This document shows positions 36,115 to 46,070 of a stretch of DNA of 64,000 nt, one piece after another. Position 1 is the first letter of the stretch, and every line of letters begins with the position of its first letter. Origin of the DNA: Bordetella genomosp. 2 (GTDB lineage: Bacteria; Pseudomonadota; Gammaproteobacteria; Burkholderiales; Burkholderiaceae_B); NCBI RefSeq assembly GCF_002261345.1, contig NZ_NEVT01000006.1, positions 744,001 through 808,000 of the forward strand, given 5' to 3'. The position numbers and the translations under genes are program-made. A model generated the notes under the pieces. The model was not told where the DNA came from and did not search any database. It saw nothing but the letters and a program-made list of their open reading frames with translations.

Positions 36115-37377
36115 ATGGATCTGTACACCGACTACCAGCAGTGGCACACCACCCACTACCAATATGAGGCAGCGGCGGCGCGCCCCGCCGACATGCTGCG
36201 TGACGGAATTCATTCCGTACCGCTGGGACGCGGCCTGACCCTGGATTTTCTCTCGTCGGGTTTTGGCAATGCCGCGCTCAATAAGCGCCATTTCCTGGTG
36301 ATATTCAGGGGCGCCTTGTCTGACAAGACCCGGAAGTCTCCCGCGCCCTATTTCTCTGGCATGGATCTGGGCGACAGGAATCGCCTCCCCGTCCTGTCCG
36401 TCGCCGACCCGACTCTGGCGCTCGACCGCAAGCTGACGCTGGCCTGGTATGCCGGCAACGCTATTGCGCCCGACTTGTATGAGCGGATCGCCCGCACTGT
36501 CGATGCGATCTCCCGGACAACCGGCAGGACGCCGATCATCGTCGGTGGAAGCGGCGGGGGCTACGCCAGCCTGCAAGCGCTGTCGCGCATCACCACACCC
36601 GGCGCGGCCGTGGTCTGGAACCCCCAGACGTCCATCGGCGGCTATTACGCCCGCCATGTCATGCGCTACCTCAGCGTCGCATATCCTGAACAGCCCTGCA
36701 CGCAGGACAAGCCGAAAAACCGGCAAGCCATCCAGCGGTGCCTGGACAAGTTCATGCCCGCCACGGTCAACCACCTGCCACCCGCAAGCCGGCTTGGCTC
36801 GGGCAAGCAACTGGTCTACTTGCAGAATTTCACCGACGCATTCCACCGGCGCGAACACGCCGGGCCCTGGCTCAATGCGCTCCCTTTCACCAGCATAGGC
36901 CATGACAAGGTCTTCCTATCGAAGGCTCGCAATATCGTCTTTCTGCCGGGCTCATGGGGAAAGGGCCATGTCGGGCCGCCCGGCGCCGCGCTCGATACGC
37001 TCATCCAGAAGATCTCGAACGAAGAAACGCTGCCTGCAATCGCTGAAGGCTACCTGGCCCAGGCCCGGTTTGCCGCGAGCCACCGGTGGCTCGCGGTGGC
37101 GCCGCCCCGGCCCTCCGAACTGGACGTGAAGTTCACCCGCCATGGCGCAGAGCTGACGGTCAATGCCACGCCGTCGGCCAGCCTGGGGAAAACCGCGGAC
37201 TTCCAGTATGCATTCGCTTTGTTGGCGAACCAGAAGGTCACCGCGCGAACCGGCTACACGCCCGGCGCTTCGGCGACGTTTACGTTGCCCGAACAAACCG
37301 ACGATCTGGAGATCCGCATTGACCTGAAGGATCCGTTCTCGGCACAGGGGTCGGTGACGGTGCGGGTCCCGCAATGA
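36115..37377 (+). CDS. Unrecognised protein with alpha/beta-hydrolase-like core and C-terminal beta domain
   Basis: Of 420 residues, the central part has a serine-hydrolase-like nucleophile elbow, IIVGGSGGGYAS (Ser146). A plausible acid is at Asp241 (LQNFTD) and a histidine at 285 (WGKGHVGPPG). The last 90 residues look like an Ig-like beta-sandwich (ELTVNATPSASLG). The layout recalls hydrolase-like proteins of glycan or accessory-secretion loci, but I cannot name the family. Codon use is visibly more A/T-rich than in neighbours, suggesting recent acquisition. It ends about 60 bp before a terminator and tRNA-Val. Confidence 0.6.
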   Translation: MDLYTDYQQWHTTHYQYEAAAARPADMLRDGIHSVPLGRGLTLDFLSSGFGNAALNKRHFLVIFRGALSDKTRKSPAPYFSGMDLGDRNRLPVLSVADPTLALDRKLTLAWYAGNAIAPDLYERIARTVDAISRTTGRTPIIVGGSGGGYASLQALSRITTPGAAVVWNPQTSIGGYYARHVMRYLSVAYPEQPCTQDKPKNRQAIQRCLDKFMPATVNHLPPASRLGSGKQLVYLQNFTDAFHRREHAGPWLNALPFTSIGHDKVFLSKARNIVFLPGSWGKGHVGPPGAALDTLIQKISNEETLPAIAEGYLAQARFAASHRWLAVAPPRPSELDVKFTRHGAELTVNATPSASLGKTADFQYAFALLANQKVTARTGYTPGASATFTLPEQTDDLEIRIDLKDPFSAQGSVTVRVPQ

Positions 37378-37436
37378 GCATGCAGCCCTGTCCTGAATCT
37401 GCCTGCTCTAGCTTGGCGGCCGGCCGAGCGGCAAAC

Positions 37437-37470
37437 AAAAAGCCGCCAAGTCAAAGACTTAAGCGGCTTT
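37437..37470 (-). terminator. Terminator for the tRNA-Val transcript
   Basis: Arms aaagccgc (37439-37446) and gcggcttt (37463-37470) enclose a second inner stem (aagtc/gactt at 37448-37460). On the minus strand the hairpin is followed by a T-rich tail. It lies 34 bp beyond the tRNA 3' end. Confidence 0.75.
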
Positions 37471-37503
37471 CTTGGCCGTGCCGGGCACGGCTTGCAAGTA
37501 TTC

Positions 37504-37580
37504 TGGTAGGCGGTATTGGAATCGAACCAACGACCTCTACGATGTCAACGTAGCGCTCTAACCATCTGAGCTAACCGCCT
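37504..37580 (-). tRNA. tRNA-Val (anticodon GAC)
   Basis: The 77-base gene includes an encoded CCA. The acceptor stem pairs AGGCGGT (37580-37574) with ACCGCCT. The D-loop contains AGCTCAGATGGTTAGAGC, the anticodon stem-loop is CTACG-TTGACAT-CGTAG with anticodon GAC (37546-37544), and the T-arm has GGTTCGATTCC. It closely resembles other proteobacterial tRNA-Val(GAC). Confidence 0.97.
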
Positions 37581-37593
37581 GCAAAGAAGAAAG

Positions 37594-37622
37594 ATTATAT
37601 AGGGCTTTTATTCGTCGCGCAA
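37594..37622 (-). promoter_or_regulatory. Sigma70 promoter for tRNA-Val
   Basis: On the minus strand TTGCGC (37622-37617) is 17 bases from a perfect TATAAT (37599-37594), which ends 13 bases before the mature tRNA 5' end. The -35 lies inside the 3' end of trpF. Confidence 0.75.
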
Positions 37623-38270
37623 GCGTTCGTCGGCCTGACGGACGGCCTCGACCAGCGCGCGGATCTTGTCCGCCGACTTCAGGCCGGGAGCCGTTTCCAC
37701 GCCGCTGCTGACGTCCACCGCCCAGGGACGGATCGCCTGGATGGTGGCGCCTACATTGGCGGCGTTCAGGCCGCCGGACAGGACGAGCGGCCGCGCCGCT
37801 GGGTCGGCTTGCACACCGCCCAGGAGCGCGTGGTCGAAGGCCTGGCCGCTGCCGCCGTAGCCCGCGCTATAGCTGTCGAACAGCCAGGCGGCCGCCTGCC
37901 CGTAGGCGCGGCACGCGGCCGCCAGCGTGTCGGGGGTATCCAGCCCCGGGGCGCCGGCGCGGAACGCCCGCATGTAGCGGGCGCCGTGGCGCTCGCATTC
38001 CTGCGGGGCTTCGTCGCCGTGGAACTGCAGCAGGTCGGGCCCGACCTGCTCCAGCACCGCGCGCACCTCGGCCGGCTCGGGGTTGACGAACAGGGCCACC
38101 ACGTCGACGAACGCCGGCACCGTGCGGCGCAACTGCGCGGCCTGGGCCGGCGTGACGTAGCGCTTGCTGCCCGGATAGAACACGAAGCCGATCGCGTCCG
38201 CCCCGGCCTGCACGGCCGAGGCGATGTCTGCTGCGCGGGTCAGACCGCAGATCTTGACGCGTGTACGCAT
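37608..38270 (-). CDS. trpF: Phosphoribosylanthranilate isomerase
   Basis: TrpF converts N-(5'-phosphoribosyl)anthranilate to CdRP in tryptophan synthesis. The 220-residue barrel begins RVKICGLTRAADI, with the catalytic Cys, and contains GFVFYPGSKRYV, LQFHGDEAPQEC and LSGGLNAANV with the phosphate loop DVSSGVET. In most Burkholderiales trpB and trpA follow trpF. Here the next gene is a tRNA, and four bases upstream lies a TRAP transporter rather than truA. Confidence 0.97.
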   Translation of the reverse strand: MRTRVKICGLTRAADIASAVQAGADAIGFVFYPGSKRYVTPAQAAQLRRTVPAFVDVVALFVNPEPAEVRAVLEQVGPDLLQFHGDEAPQECERHGARYMRAFRAGAPGLDTPDTLAAACRAYGQAAAWLFDSYSAGYGGSGQAFDHALLGGVQADPAARPLVLSGGLNAANVGATIQAIRPWAVDVSSGVETAPGLKSADKIRALVEAVRQADERLRDE

Positions 38271-38274
38271 GATG

Positions 38275-39945
38275 CTATTTGAAGGCGGCGGCCGGATCGG
38301 CCGCGCTGTCGCCGTAGATGCTGGTGCCGTAGGTGTTGTCGATCTCGATCTTGATAGTACTGGGATCGACGGTGGACTGGCCAGCCTTGTAGTGCATGAC
38401 CAGGCCGGGGAACAGCATGACCGCGGCCACCATCAGCAGCTGGATCACGATGAACGGCACCGAGCCCCAGTAGATCTGGCCGGTGGTCACCGGCTCGATG
38501 CGCTGGCCGGTGACCTTGTCGCGGTAGGCGTCCTTGGGCGCGACCGAGCGCAGGTAGAACAGCGCGAAGCCGAACGGCGGGTGCATGAACGAGGTCTGCA
38601 TGTTCACCGCCAGCAGCACCCCGAACCAGATCAGGTCGATGCCCATCTTGTCGGCCACCGGCCCCAGCAGCGGCACGATGATGAACGCCAGCTCGAAGAA
38701 GTCCAGGAAGAACGCCAGCACGAAGGTCAGCACGCTGACCACGATCAGGAACCCCCACTCCCCGCCCGGCACGCTGGTCAGCAGGTGCTCGACCCACAGG
38801 TCGCCGCTCACGCCCCGGAAGGTCAGCCCGAACACCGTCGAGCCCACCAGGATGAACACCACGAAGCACGACAGCTTGGTGGTCGTGTCCATCGCCTGGC
38901 GCAGCAGGTCCAGCGTCAGCCGCCGGCGGATCAGCGCCATCACGATCGCGCCCACCGCCCCCATCGCCCCACCCTCGGTCGGCGTGGCGATGCCGATGAA
39001 GATCGTGCCCAGCACCAGGAAGATCAGAAACAGCGGCGGGATCATCACGAAGGTCACCCGCTCGGCCAGCGCCGACAGCATGTTCAACCGGAACAGCTTG
39101 TTGACGATGGCGATCACGAAGGCCGTCAGCCCCCACAGCAGCAGGCTGAGCACCACCTTCTCGTCGACCGGCGCGTCGGCCTTCTCGATCCACTGCGTGA
39201 TCAGGTAGGCCGACAGCGCCGAGACCAGCATCAGCACCAGCAGCGAGCGCCCCCCGCGCGAGCCGTTCGGCTCGCGGAAGGCCCGCGCCTCCTCGGGCAG
39301 CGCCGGCGCCGACGACGGCTTGAGCACCGACATCACCACGATGTACAGGATGTACGCCCCGGCCAGCAGGAACCCCGGCAGCATCGCCCCGCGGTACATG
39401 TCGCCGATCGAGCGGCCCAGCTGGTCGGCCAGGATGATCAGCACCAGCGACGGCGGGATGATCTGCGACAGCGTGCCCGAGGCGGCGATCACCCCCGTGG
39501 CCAGCCGCCGGTCGTAGCCGTAGCGCAGCATGATCGGCAGCGAGATCAGCCCCATGGAGATCACCGAGGCCGACACCACCCCGGTCGTCGCCGCCAGCAT
39601 CGCGCCCACCACCACCACCGCGATGGCCAGGCCCCCGCGCAGCGGCCCGAACACCTGCCCGATCGTCTCGAGCAGGTCCTCGGCCATGCCCGAGCGCTCC
39701 AGCACCAGCCCCATCAGCGTGAAGAACGGCACCGCCAGCAGCGTGTCGTTGGCCACGATCCCGAACACCCGCTGCGGCAGCGCCTGGAACAGCGAGGCGT
39801 TGAACAGCCCCAGCTCCATGCCCACCAGCCCGTACAGGATCCCGTTGGCCGCCAGCGCGAACGCCACCGGAAAGCCCAGCAGCAGGAACACCACCAGCGT
39901 GCCGAACATGATCGGCGCCAGGTTGGCTAGAAAGAATTCCATCAT
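38275..39945 (-). CDS. TRAP transporter large permease (DctM family)
   Basis: The 556-residue protein with at least a dozen hydrophobic segments is the sodium-coupled transport subunit of a TRAP importer (IATPTEGGAMGAVGAI and MHPPFGFALFYLR are family blocks). It is about 120 residues longer than the simplest DctM proteins; the extra part at about 205-300 holds a charged linker and two to three more helices, a form seen in the 'mannitol/chloroaromatic' and 2-oxoacid group. It ends the DctP-Q-M run, two bases after the small permease. Confidence 0.92.
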   Translation of the reverse strand: MMEFFLANLAPIMFGTLVVFLLLGFPVAFALAANGILYGLVGMELGLFNASLFQALPQRVFGIVANDTLLAVPFFTLMGLVLERSGMAEDLLETIGQVFGPLRGGLAIAVVVVGAMLAATTGVVSASVISMGLISLPIMLRYGYDRRLATGVIAASGTLSQIIPPSLVLIILADQLGRSIGDMYRGAMLPGFLLAGAYILYIVVMSVLKPSSAPALPEEARAFREPNGSRGGRSLLVLMLVSALSAYLITQWIEKADAPVDEKVVLSLLLWGLTAFVIAIVNKLFRLNMLSALAERVTFVMIPPLFLIFLVLGTIFIGIATPTEGGAMGAVGAIVMALIRRRLTLDLLRQAMDTTTKLSCFVVFILVGSTVFGLTFRGVSGDLWVEHLLTSVPGGEWGFLIVVSVLTFVLAFFLDFFELAFIIVPLLGPVADKMGIDLIWFGVLLAVNMQTSFMHPPFGFALFYLRSVAPKDAYRDKVTGQRIEPVTTGQIYWGSVPFIVIQLLMVAAVMLFPGLVMHYKAGQSTVDPSTIKIEIDNTYGTSIYGDSAADPAAAFK

Positions 39946-39947
39946 GA

Positions 39948-40571
39948 TCAGCGGCCCTTGTCCTGTTGTTGTTGCAGGGCCGCTTCGCGCGCCTGCGCTT
40001 CACGGGCGATCTCCTCGGCCAGTTGCTCCTCGGCGCTCTTGCCCTCGGCGCGCGCCAGCGGGTCCGGCGCCTGCCCGCGCAGGTACCCCACGCACTTGAT
40101 CAGCCGCGACACGCCCGCCAGCACCAGCAGCGCGAACCCCACCGGGATCAGCAGCTTGACCGGCCAGCGCACCAGCCCGCCCGAGTTCGACGACTGCTCG
40201 TTGGACACGTACGAGTCCATGAACATCGGCCACGACAAGTACATGATCAGGATCGCCATGGGCAACAGGAAAAACACCACGCCGAAGATCTCGATGTAGA
40301 TCTGCGTACGCTTGGACAGGCGCGAGGACAGGATGTCCACCCGCACGTGTTCGTTCTTGAGCAGGGTGTAGCCGGCCGTGAGCAGGAACATGGCACCGAA
40401 CATGTACCACTGCAGTTCCAGCCACGCGTTCGAGCTCGTCTCGAACACCTTGCGGACCAGGGCGTTGCCGGCGCTCACCAGCACCACCAGCAGCGTGATC
40501 CACGTCACGGCTCGCCCCACCCGCAGGTTCAGCGCGTCTATGGCGCGCGAGATAGCGAGTAATGCTTTCAT
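39948..40571 (-). CDS. TRAP transporter small permease (DctQ family)
   Basis: The 207-residue protein has four membrane helices (for example VTWITLLVVLVSAGNALVR and LLIPVGFALLVLAG) and the DctQ motif SSNAWLELQWYMFGAMFLLTAGYTLLKNEHVRVD. The last 50 residues are charged and cytoplasmic (AREAQAREAALQQQQDKGR). It partners the large permease downstream. A 207-bp gap, without an evident gene, separates it from the binding protein. Confidence 0.92.
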   Translation of the reverse strand: MKALLAISRAIDALNLRVGRAVTWITLLVVLVSAGNALVRKVFETSSNAWLELQWYMFGAMFLLTAGYTLLKNEHVRVDILSSRLSKRTQIYIEIFGVVFFLLPMAILIMYLSWPMFMDSYVSNEQSSNSGGLVRWPVKLLIPVGFALLVLAGVSRLIKCVGYLRGQAPDPLARAEGKSAEEQLAEEIAREAQAREAALQQQQDKGR

Positions 40572-40778
40572 GATGGGAATAATGACCTAGAGTGAATTCA
40601 CCGCGCGCCCGATGTGGCGCGGGGACATGGCATGCAATGGGTTCCCGGGGTGGCCGCGGTGCCGTCGGCATGCGAAGGCCCGCGCCAGGCCGGCTTGTGG
40701 CGGGCGCCGCGGGGGCTGAATCGGACGATTTTATCGCGTCGTCGACCCAGCCCGCCCGGGGCAGCCCGGCGCTGCCTG

Positions 40779-41873
<1,095 letters not shown>

Positions 41874-41932
41874 TACTGAAGTCTCCTGTTTGGAAGCGAT
41901 GCAGAGCGTGCCGTTCGTGTGGAACGGCCGCG

Positions 41933-41967
41933 AAAACGGCAGCTCGTGTAGAGGCTGCCGTTTTTTT
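41933..41967. terminator. Terminator between truA and the TRAP operon
   Basis: Arms aaaacggcagc (41933-41943) and gctgccgtttt (41954-41964) with a ten-base loop have T-runs on both strands (seven T on plus, four on minus). It lies downstream of truA and upstream of the TRAP binding-protein gene. Confidence 0.85.
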
Positions 41968-42018
41968 CGTTCGCAATAATATAGGGATTCCCGATTACCG
42001 CGCTCCTGCTGATAACCC

Positions 42019-42822
42019 TTAAGTAAATGTAAAAGGAGACAGCAGCCGCGGCCCGCCATCGGCTTCGTTCAGTTGGAATTCAGCCGGATATTCGATGGCG
42101 GAAAGGTAGAGCCCGTCGGGCGCAAAGGTGGGAGCGGCCTGCCGGCGGTCGCGCACGGCCAGCACCGCGGCCATCCAGGCAGCCGGCTCGCGCCCCTGCC
42201 CCACCTGCAGCAAGGCGCCGATCAGGTTGCGCACCATGTGATGCAGGAAGGCGTTGGCGCGCAGGGTGAATACCAGGAACGGGCCGCGCTCGACGATGTC
42301 GAGCTGGTGCAGGGTGCGCACGGGATGGCGCGCCTGGCACTGCGATGAGCGGAAGCTGGAAAAGTCGTGCTCGCCGAGCAGCGCCCGGGCGGCCTGCCGC
42401 ATGGCGGCGATATCCAGGGGCTGGAAGCACCAGCCGGCACGCCCCGCCCACAGCGGCGGACGCACCCGTCCGCGCCACAACAGGTATACGTAGGTGCGCG
42501 AACGCGCGGAGAAACGGGCGTGGAAAGTGTCCGGCACGGCCTGCGCCCACTGTACGGCGATACTGGGCGGCAGGAAGGCATTGACGCCCCGCACCCATGA
42601 TTCGGGGCGGCGCGCCAGGTCGGTGTCCAGATGCACCACCTGCATCGCGGCATGGACACCGGTATCGGTGCGGCCGGCGCAGACGGTAGCCAGGCTGCCG
42701 CCGCCGGCAAAGCTGGCCAGGGCCGCTTCCAGCGTGTCCTGGACCGTCTGCCGGTGCGGCTGGGTCTGCCAGCCTTGCCACGGGGAGCCATCGTAGGCCA
42801 GCCCCAACGCCATGCGCGGCAT
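42019..42822 (-). CDS. truA: tRNA pseudouridine(38-40) synthase
   Basis: TruA isomerises uridines 38-40 in the tRNA anticodon arm. The 267-residue protein has the catalytic Asp in [11 protein letters not shown] (Asp53), the opening [15 protein letters not shown] and the late [15 protein letters not shown]. It lies six bases downstream of the fimV-type gene and is followed by a terminator. Confidence 0.97.
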   Translation of the reverse strand: MPRMALGLAYDGSPWQGWQTQPHRQTVQDTLEAALASFAGGGSLATVCAGRTDTGVHAAMQVVHLDTDLARRPESWVRGVNAFLPPSIAVQWAQAVPDTFHARFSARSRTYVYLLWRGRVRPPLWAGRAGWCFQPLDIAAMRQAARALLGEHDFSSFRSSQCQARHPVRTLHQLDIVERGPFLVFTLRANAFLHHMVRNLIGALLQVGQGREPAAWMAAVLAVRDRRQAAPTFAPDGLYLSAIEYPAEFQLNEADGGPRLLSPFTFT

Positions 42823-42828
42823 GGGATG

Positions 42829-44598
42829 TCAGGCGCGCGGCCGGCCGGCAGGCGGCTCGTCGGACGGCGGCTGGTCCAGGTCCAGGTTGATGCCGTCCAG
42901 CTTGCGATTGAGCGCGGCGGTGTCGAGCACCGGCTCGCCATAAGAGGCTTCGTCCTCGTCCGCCCGGCGCGCGCCGGCACGGCGCAGCAACCAGGCGATG
43001 ACGAGCACGATGAACGCCAGCGCCGCGGTGACGATGACGAGCAGGTTATCGGCCAGCCAGCCCGGCATGCTGCTGGCGGATGCCTCGCGCGCGGGATCTG
43101 CCGCAGCCTTCCCCTGGCCGGCCTGGTCTTGCCCGCCAGCCGCCGCGGGTGCGCCGGCCGCGCCTGGCGCGCCTGCACCGGCCGCGCCGGCGCCCGGTGC
43201 GGCAGCGGTCGTGCCGGAGCCGCTCGTTCCGGCCGCGCCGTTCACGCCGGCGGCGCCCGGCGCCGCCGCGGATCCGCTTGCCGCGCCAGTGCCGTTGGCG
43301 CTGGCTGCGGCATCATTGCCGCCAGCGGGCGCCGCGCCCTGGTGGGCATTGGCGCCCGCGGCGGCGCCCTCGGCCGCGCCCGCCTGGGCGCCGTTGGACG
43401 CGCCGGCGCCTGTCTGGGCGCCATTGGAAGAGCCGGCATCCGCCGTGCCGGGCGAACCGGACTGGCCGGATGCGCCCGAGTCGCCGGCGGCGCCAGACGC
43501 CTGGGTGCCAGCCTGGCCGGCCCCGGCCCCGGTGGCCGCGGCACCGGCCGCGCCCCCCGCCGTCGCACCGGCCTGGCCGCCCTTGCCGCCGGCGGCCTGG
43601 CTCAGCGCATCGACGTTGCCCTGCAATGTGTCGACGCGTTGTTGCGCGTCCTGCATGGCGCGCTCGCTGGACGTGCGCGCGTCGGCCTGGGCGTCGGCCG
43701 ACGAGGTCGCGCTCAGGCGCAGCCGGTCTTGCGGCGTCGAGGAGACACCTGGCTCGGACGGGCCGCCCTGGCTCACCTGGCCGGCGGCGGCCCCGCCAGC
43801 ACCAGCCACTGCCGCGCCAGCGGCGGCATCCGCGCCGGCCCGGCCGCGATAGCGTTCGAAGGCCGCCACTTGCTCGGCGAAAATGCGGCGCGCCTCGGCG
43901 GGGTCGATGGCGCGCACGGTGGCCGCGTCGGGAATCGACAGCGTCTCGCCGGCGCGCACCAGGTTCATGTTGTTCTGGATGAAGGCCTGGGGGTTGGCGC
44001 GCCAGAGCGCCACCAGCATCTGGTAGACGCTGGCGTCCGGCACGGCATTGCGACGGGCGATGCGGAACAGGTTGTCGCCCTGGCGGACCGTGACGGCGCC
44101 GGCAGAGGCGCCGGATGCGGCCGCGCCACTGCCCACGCGCGCCGGTTGCACGTCGGCGCCCGCCCCTCGCGGCGGCACCAGGATGGTGACCTGCACCTGG
44201 CGGTGCCCGGCGCTGGAGCGCACATCGAGAAGCAGATCGACCGCTTGCGTGGCCAGCGGCTGGGTCGACACGATACGTATGTTCTTGCGCGCGGCATCGG
44301 CGCCGTCCTGGATGCTGACCTGCACGCTGTCCAGCGGCACGGGCGGATTCAAGCCGGCGCGCTGCCACGCGGCCGGGTCGGCCAGCGATACCTGCAGCGA
44401 GGCGACCTCTTCCGGGCTCAGGCCCTGCAGCGGCACCACCACCTGCAACGGCGCGCCGGGCGCCGATACGACGCGCGAATGACCCACGCTGGCGGCCTGG
44501 GCCACCGTACCGAGCGACGCGCCGAGGGCCAGGGCCACCGCCCACTGCAGGGCTTTGGTACGAGGGGCGTGCAAGGAATGGCGCGAGCGCAAGGTCAT
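42829..44598 (-). CDS. fimV: FimV/HubP-like polar protein with LysM domain
   Basis: The 589-residue protein has a signal peptide, the FimV N-terminal domain (SVGHSRVVSAPGAPLQVVVPLQGLSPEEV), and a LysM-like peptidoglycan-binding region near 165-230 (VTVRQGDNLFRIARRNAVPDASVYQML). A long Ala/Gly-rich low-complexity stretch (about 325-505), one membrane helix (LLVIVTAALAFIVLVIAWLL) and a short acidic cytoplasmic tail (DEDEASYGEPVLD) follow. FimV/HubP proteins organise cell poles and type IV pili. The C-terminal TPR region of longer FimV proteins is missing. Gene order asd-fimV-truA is typical. Confidence 0.85.
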   Translation of the reverse strand: MTLRSRHSLHAPRTKALQWAVALALGASLGTVAQAASVGHSRVVSAPGAPLQVVVPLQGLSPEEVASLQVSLADPAAWQRAGLNPPVPLDSVQVSIQDGADAARKNIRIVSTQPLATQAVDLLLDVRSSAGHRQVQVTILVPPRGAGADVQPARVGSGAAASGASAGAVTVRQGDNLFRIARRNAVPDASVYQMLVALWRANPQAFIQNNMNLVRAGETLSIPDAATVRAIDPAEARRIFAEQVAAFERYRGRAGADAAAGAAVAGAGGAAAGQVSQGGPSEPGVSSTPQDRLRLSATSSADAQADARTSSERAMQDAQQRVDTLQGNVDALSQAAGGKGGQAGATAGGAAGAAATGAGAGQAGTQASGAAGDSGASGQSGSPGTADAGSSNGAQTGAGASNGAQAGAAEGAAAGANAHQGAAPAGGNDAAASANGTGAASGSAAAPGAAGVNGAAGTSGSGTTAAAPGAGAAGAGAPGAAGAPAAAGGQDQAGQGKAAADPAREASASSMPGWLADNLLVIVTAALAFIVLVIAWLLRRAGARRADEDEASYGEPVLDTAALNRKLDGINLDLDQPPSDEPPAGRPRA

Positions 44599-44731
44599 AG
44601 TGGGAATCCTGCTGTACGAATCAAGTTACCGGCCAATGCTGGGCGAAAGTTTAATGTATGGACCGTGATTCACAAATCTGCAAGCCGGCGTTGCGAGGGG
44701 GCATGATCGACCGCGCAGCCCAGATAGCGCA

Positions 44732-44751
44732 AAGGCACCCGCAGGTGCCTT
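44732..44751 (-). terminator. Hairpin after asd, weak terminator
   Basis: aaggcacc (44732-44739) and ggtgcctt (44744-44751) form an 8-bp stem with four-base loop, followed by only three T on the minus strand. A second GC hairpin (44763-44783) lies between it and the asd stop. Both occupy the 192-bp gap between asd and fimV. Confidence 0.5.
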
Positions 44752-44790
44752 CGCCGCCGGCCCCGGCCGCTCGAAGCGGCCGGACGTCCG

Positions 44791-45927
44791 TCAGGCCTCG
44801 GCCAGGGCGATGCGCAGCATGCGGCGCAGCGGCTCGGCCGCGCCCCAGAGCAACTGGTCGCCCACCGTGAAGGCGCCCAGGTACTGCGGACCCATCGACA
44901 GCTTGCGCAGGCGCCCCACCGGGATGTCCAGCGTGCCGGTCACGGCGACCGGCGTCAGCGCGCGGATGGTGTCTTCCTTGGTATTGGGCACGACCTTGGC
45001 CCATTGCGTCCCCTGGGCGATCAGCGACTCGATTTCGTCGAGCGGCAGGTCGCGCTTGAGCTTGATGGTCAGCGCCTGGCTGTGGCAGCGCATGGCGCCG
45101 ATGCGCACGCAGAAGCCGTCGACCGGCGTGGCCGGCGTGCCGAACGCGGCGCCGCGGCCGAGGATCTTGTTGGTCTCGGCTTCGGCCTTCCATTCTTCGC
45201 GCGACATGCCGTCGCCCAGGTCCTTGTCGATCCAGGGGATCAGGTTGCCGCCCAGCGGCACGCCGAAGTGTTCCTGCGGCAGCGCCGGATCCTGTTGCGC
45301 CGTGAGCACGCCGCGGTCGATTTCCAGGATGGCCGAGGCCGGATCGTCGAGCAGCGGCTTGACGGCCTGGTTCAGCAGGCCGAACTGCGTCAGCAGTTCG
45401 CGCATGTGCTGCGCCCCGCCGCCCGAGGCGGCCTGGTAGGTCATGGAAGTCATCCATTCGACCAGGTCGTTGTTGAACAGGCCCGCCAGGCCCATCAGCA
45501 TGCAGCTGACCGTGCAGTTGCCGCCGATGAAATTGCGCACGCCGCGCTTGAGGGCCGCGTCGATGACCGGGCGATTGACCGGGTCGAGGACGATGATGGC
45601 GTCGTCCTTCATGCGCAGCGTGCTGGCGGCGTCGATCCAGATGCCGTTCCAGCCCGCCCCGCGCAGCTTGGGGAAGACTTCGGAGGTGTAGTCGCCGCCT
45701 TGCGCAGTGACGATGATGGGCAGTTTTTTCAGAGCATCGATATCGTAGGCGTCCTGCAGCGGGCCTGCGCCGTCGGCCCAGGCGGGCGCCGCGCCACCGG
45801 CATTGCTGGTGGAAAAGAATACGGGATCGATCAGGGCGAAGTCGTTTTCGTCGCGCATGCGCTGCATGAGGACGGAACCGACCATGCCGCGCCAGCCGAC
45901 CAGGCCTACTGCTTGCGTCATGTTCAA
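44791..45927 (-). CDS. asd: Aspartate-semialdehyde dehydrogenase
   Basis: Asd reduces aspartyl phosphate to the semialdehyde, the branch point to lysine, threonine, methionine and diaminopimelate. The 378-residue protein has the NADP motif [13 protein letters not shown], catalytic Cys138 in [10 protein letters not shown] and the late [12 protein letters not shown]-type block (here [17 protein letters not shown]), as in the gammaproteobacterial/E. coli class. Start is at the first of two close ATGs (45927 or 45921). It sits 264 bp downstream of leuB. Confidence 0.97.
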   Translation of the reverse strand: MNMTQAVGLVGWRGMVGSVLMQRMRDENDFALIDPVFFSTSNAGGAAPAWADGAGPLQDAYDIDALKKLPIIVTAQGGDYTSEVFPKLRGAGWNGIWIDAASTLRMKDDAIIVLDPVNRPVIDAALKRGVRNFIGGNCTVSCMLMGLAGLFNNDLVEWMTSMTYQAASGGGAQHMRELLTQFGLLNQAVKPLLDDPASAILEIDRGVLTAQQDPALPQEHFGVPLGGNLIPWIDKDLGDGMSREEWKAEAETNKILGRGAAFGTPATPVDGFCVRIGAMRCHSQALTIKLKRDLPLDEIESLIAQGTQWAKVVPNTKEDTIRALTPVAVTGTLDIPVGRLRKLSMGPQYLGAFTVGDQLLWGAAEPLRRMLRIALAEA

Positions 45928-46070
45928 TGCTCTTGAGGTAGATAAAAGAAAAAAGCCTTCGATCCCGACAATTTATCAGAATGCGGGCTCGAATGTTGCG
46001 CTGCACGCTAAAAAATCGGGGCCGGATGCGAGCGCACATCGGGGAGGAGCCGGCTGCCTTGGTGCCGCAA

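Noticed and set aside
37437-37580. Attachment-site duplication of the tRNA-Val 3' end
   Set aside because: I looked for a second copy of the T-arm/acceptor sequence in the window and found none, and there is no integrase gene nearby; an island is only hinted at by composition.
38224-39930. 568-codon plus-strand frame opposite the TRAP large permease
   Set aside because: His/Gln/Arg-rich product with no hydrophobic or catalytic pattern; it mirrors membrane-protein codons of the real gene.
43080-43620. GC-rich repetitive stretch as a CRISPR or satellite array
   Set aside because: No regular repeat-spacer unit; it is explained by the Ala/Gly-rich coding region of fimV. No CRISPR array or cas gene was seen anywhere in the window.
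42631-44706. 691-codon plus-strand frame opposite fimV/truA
   Set aside because: Created by the GC-repetitive Ala/Gly spacer of fimV; Arg/Gly/Ala-rich and without start signals.
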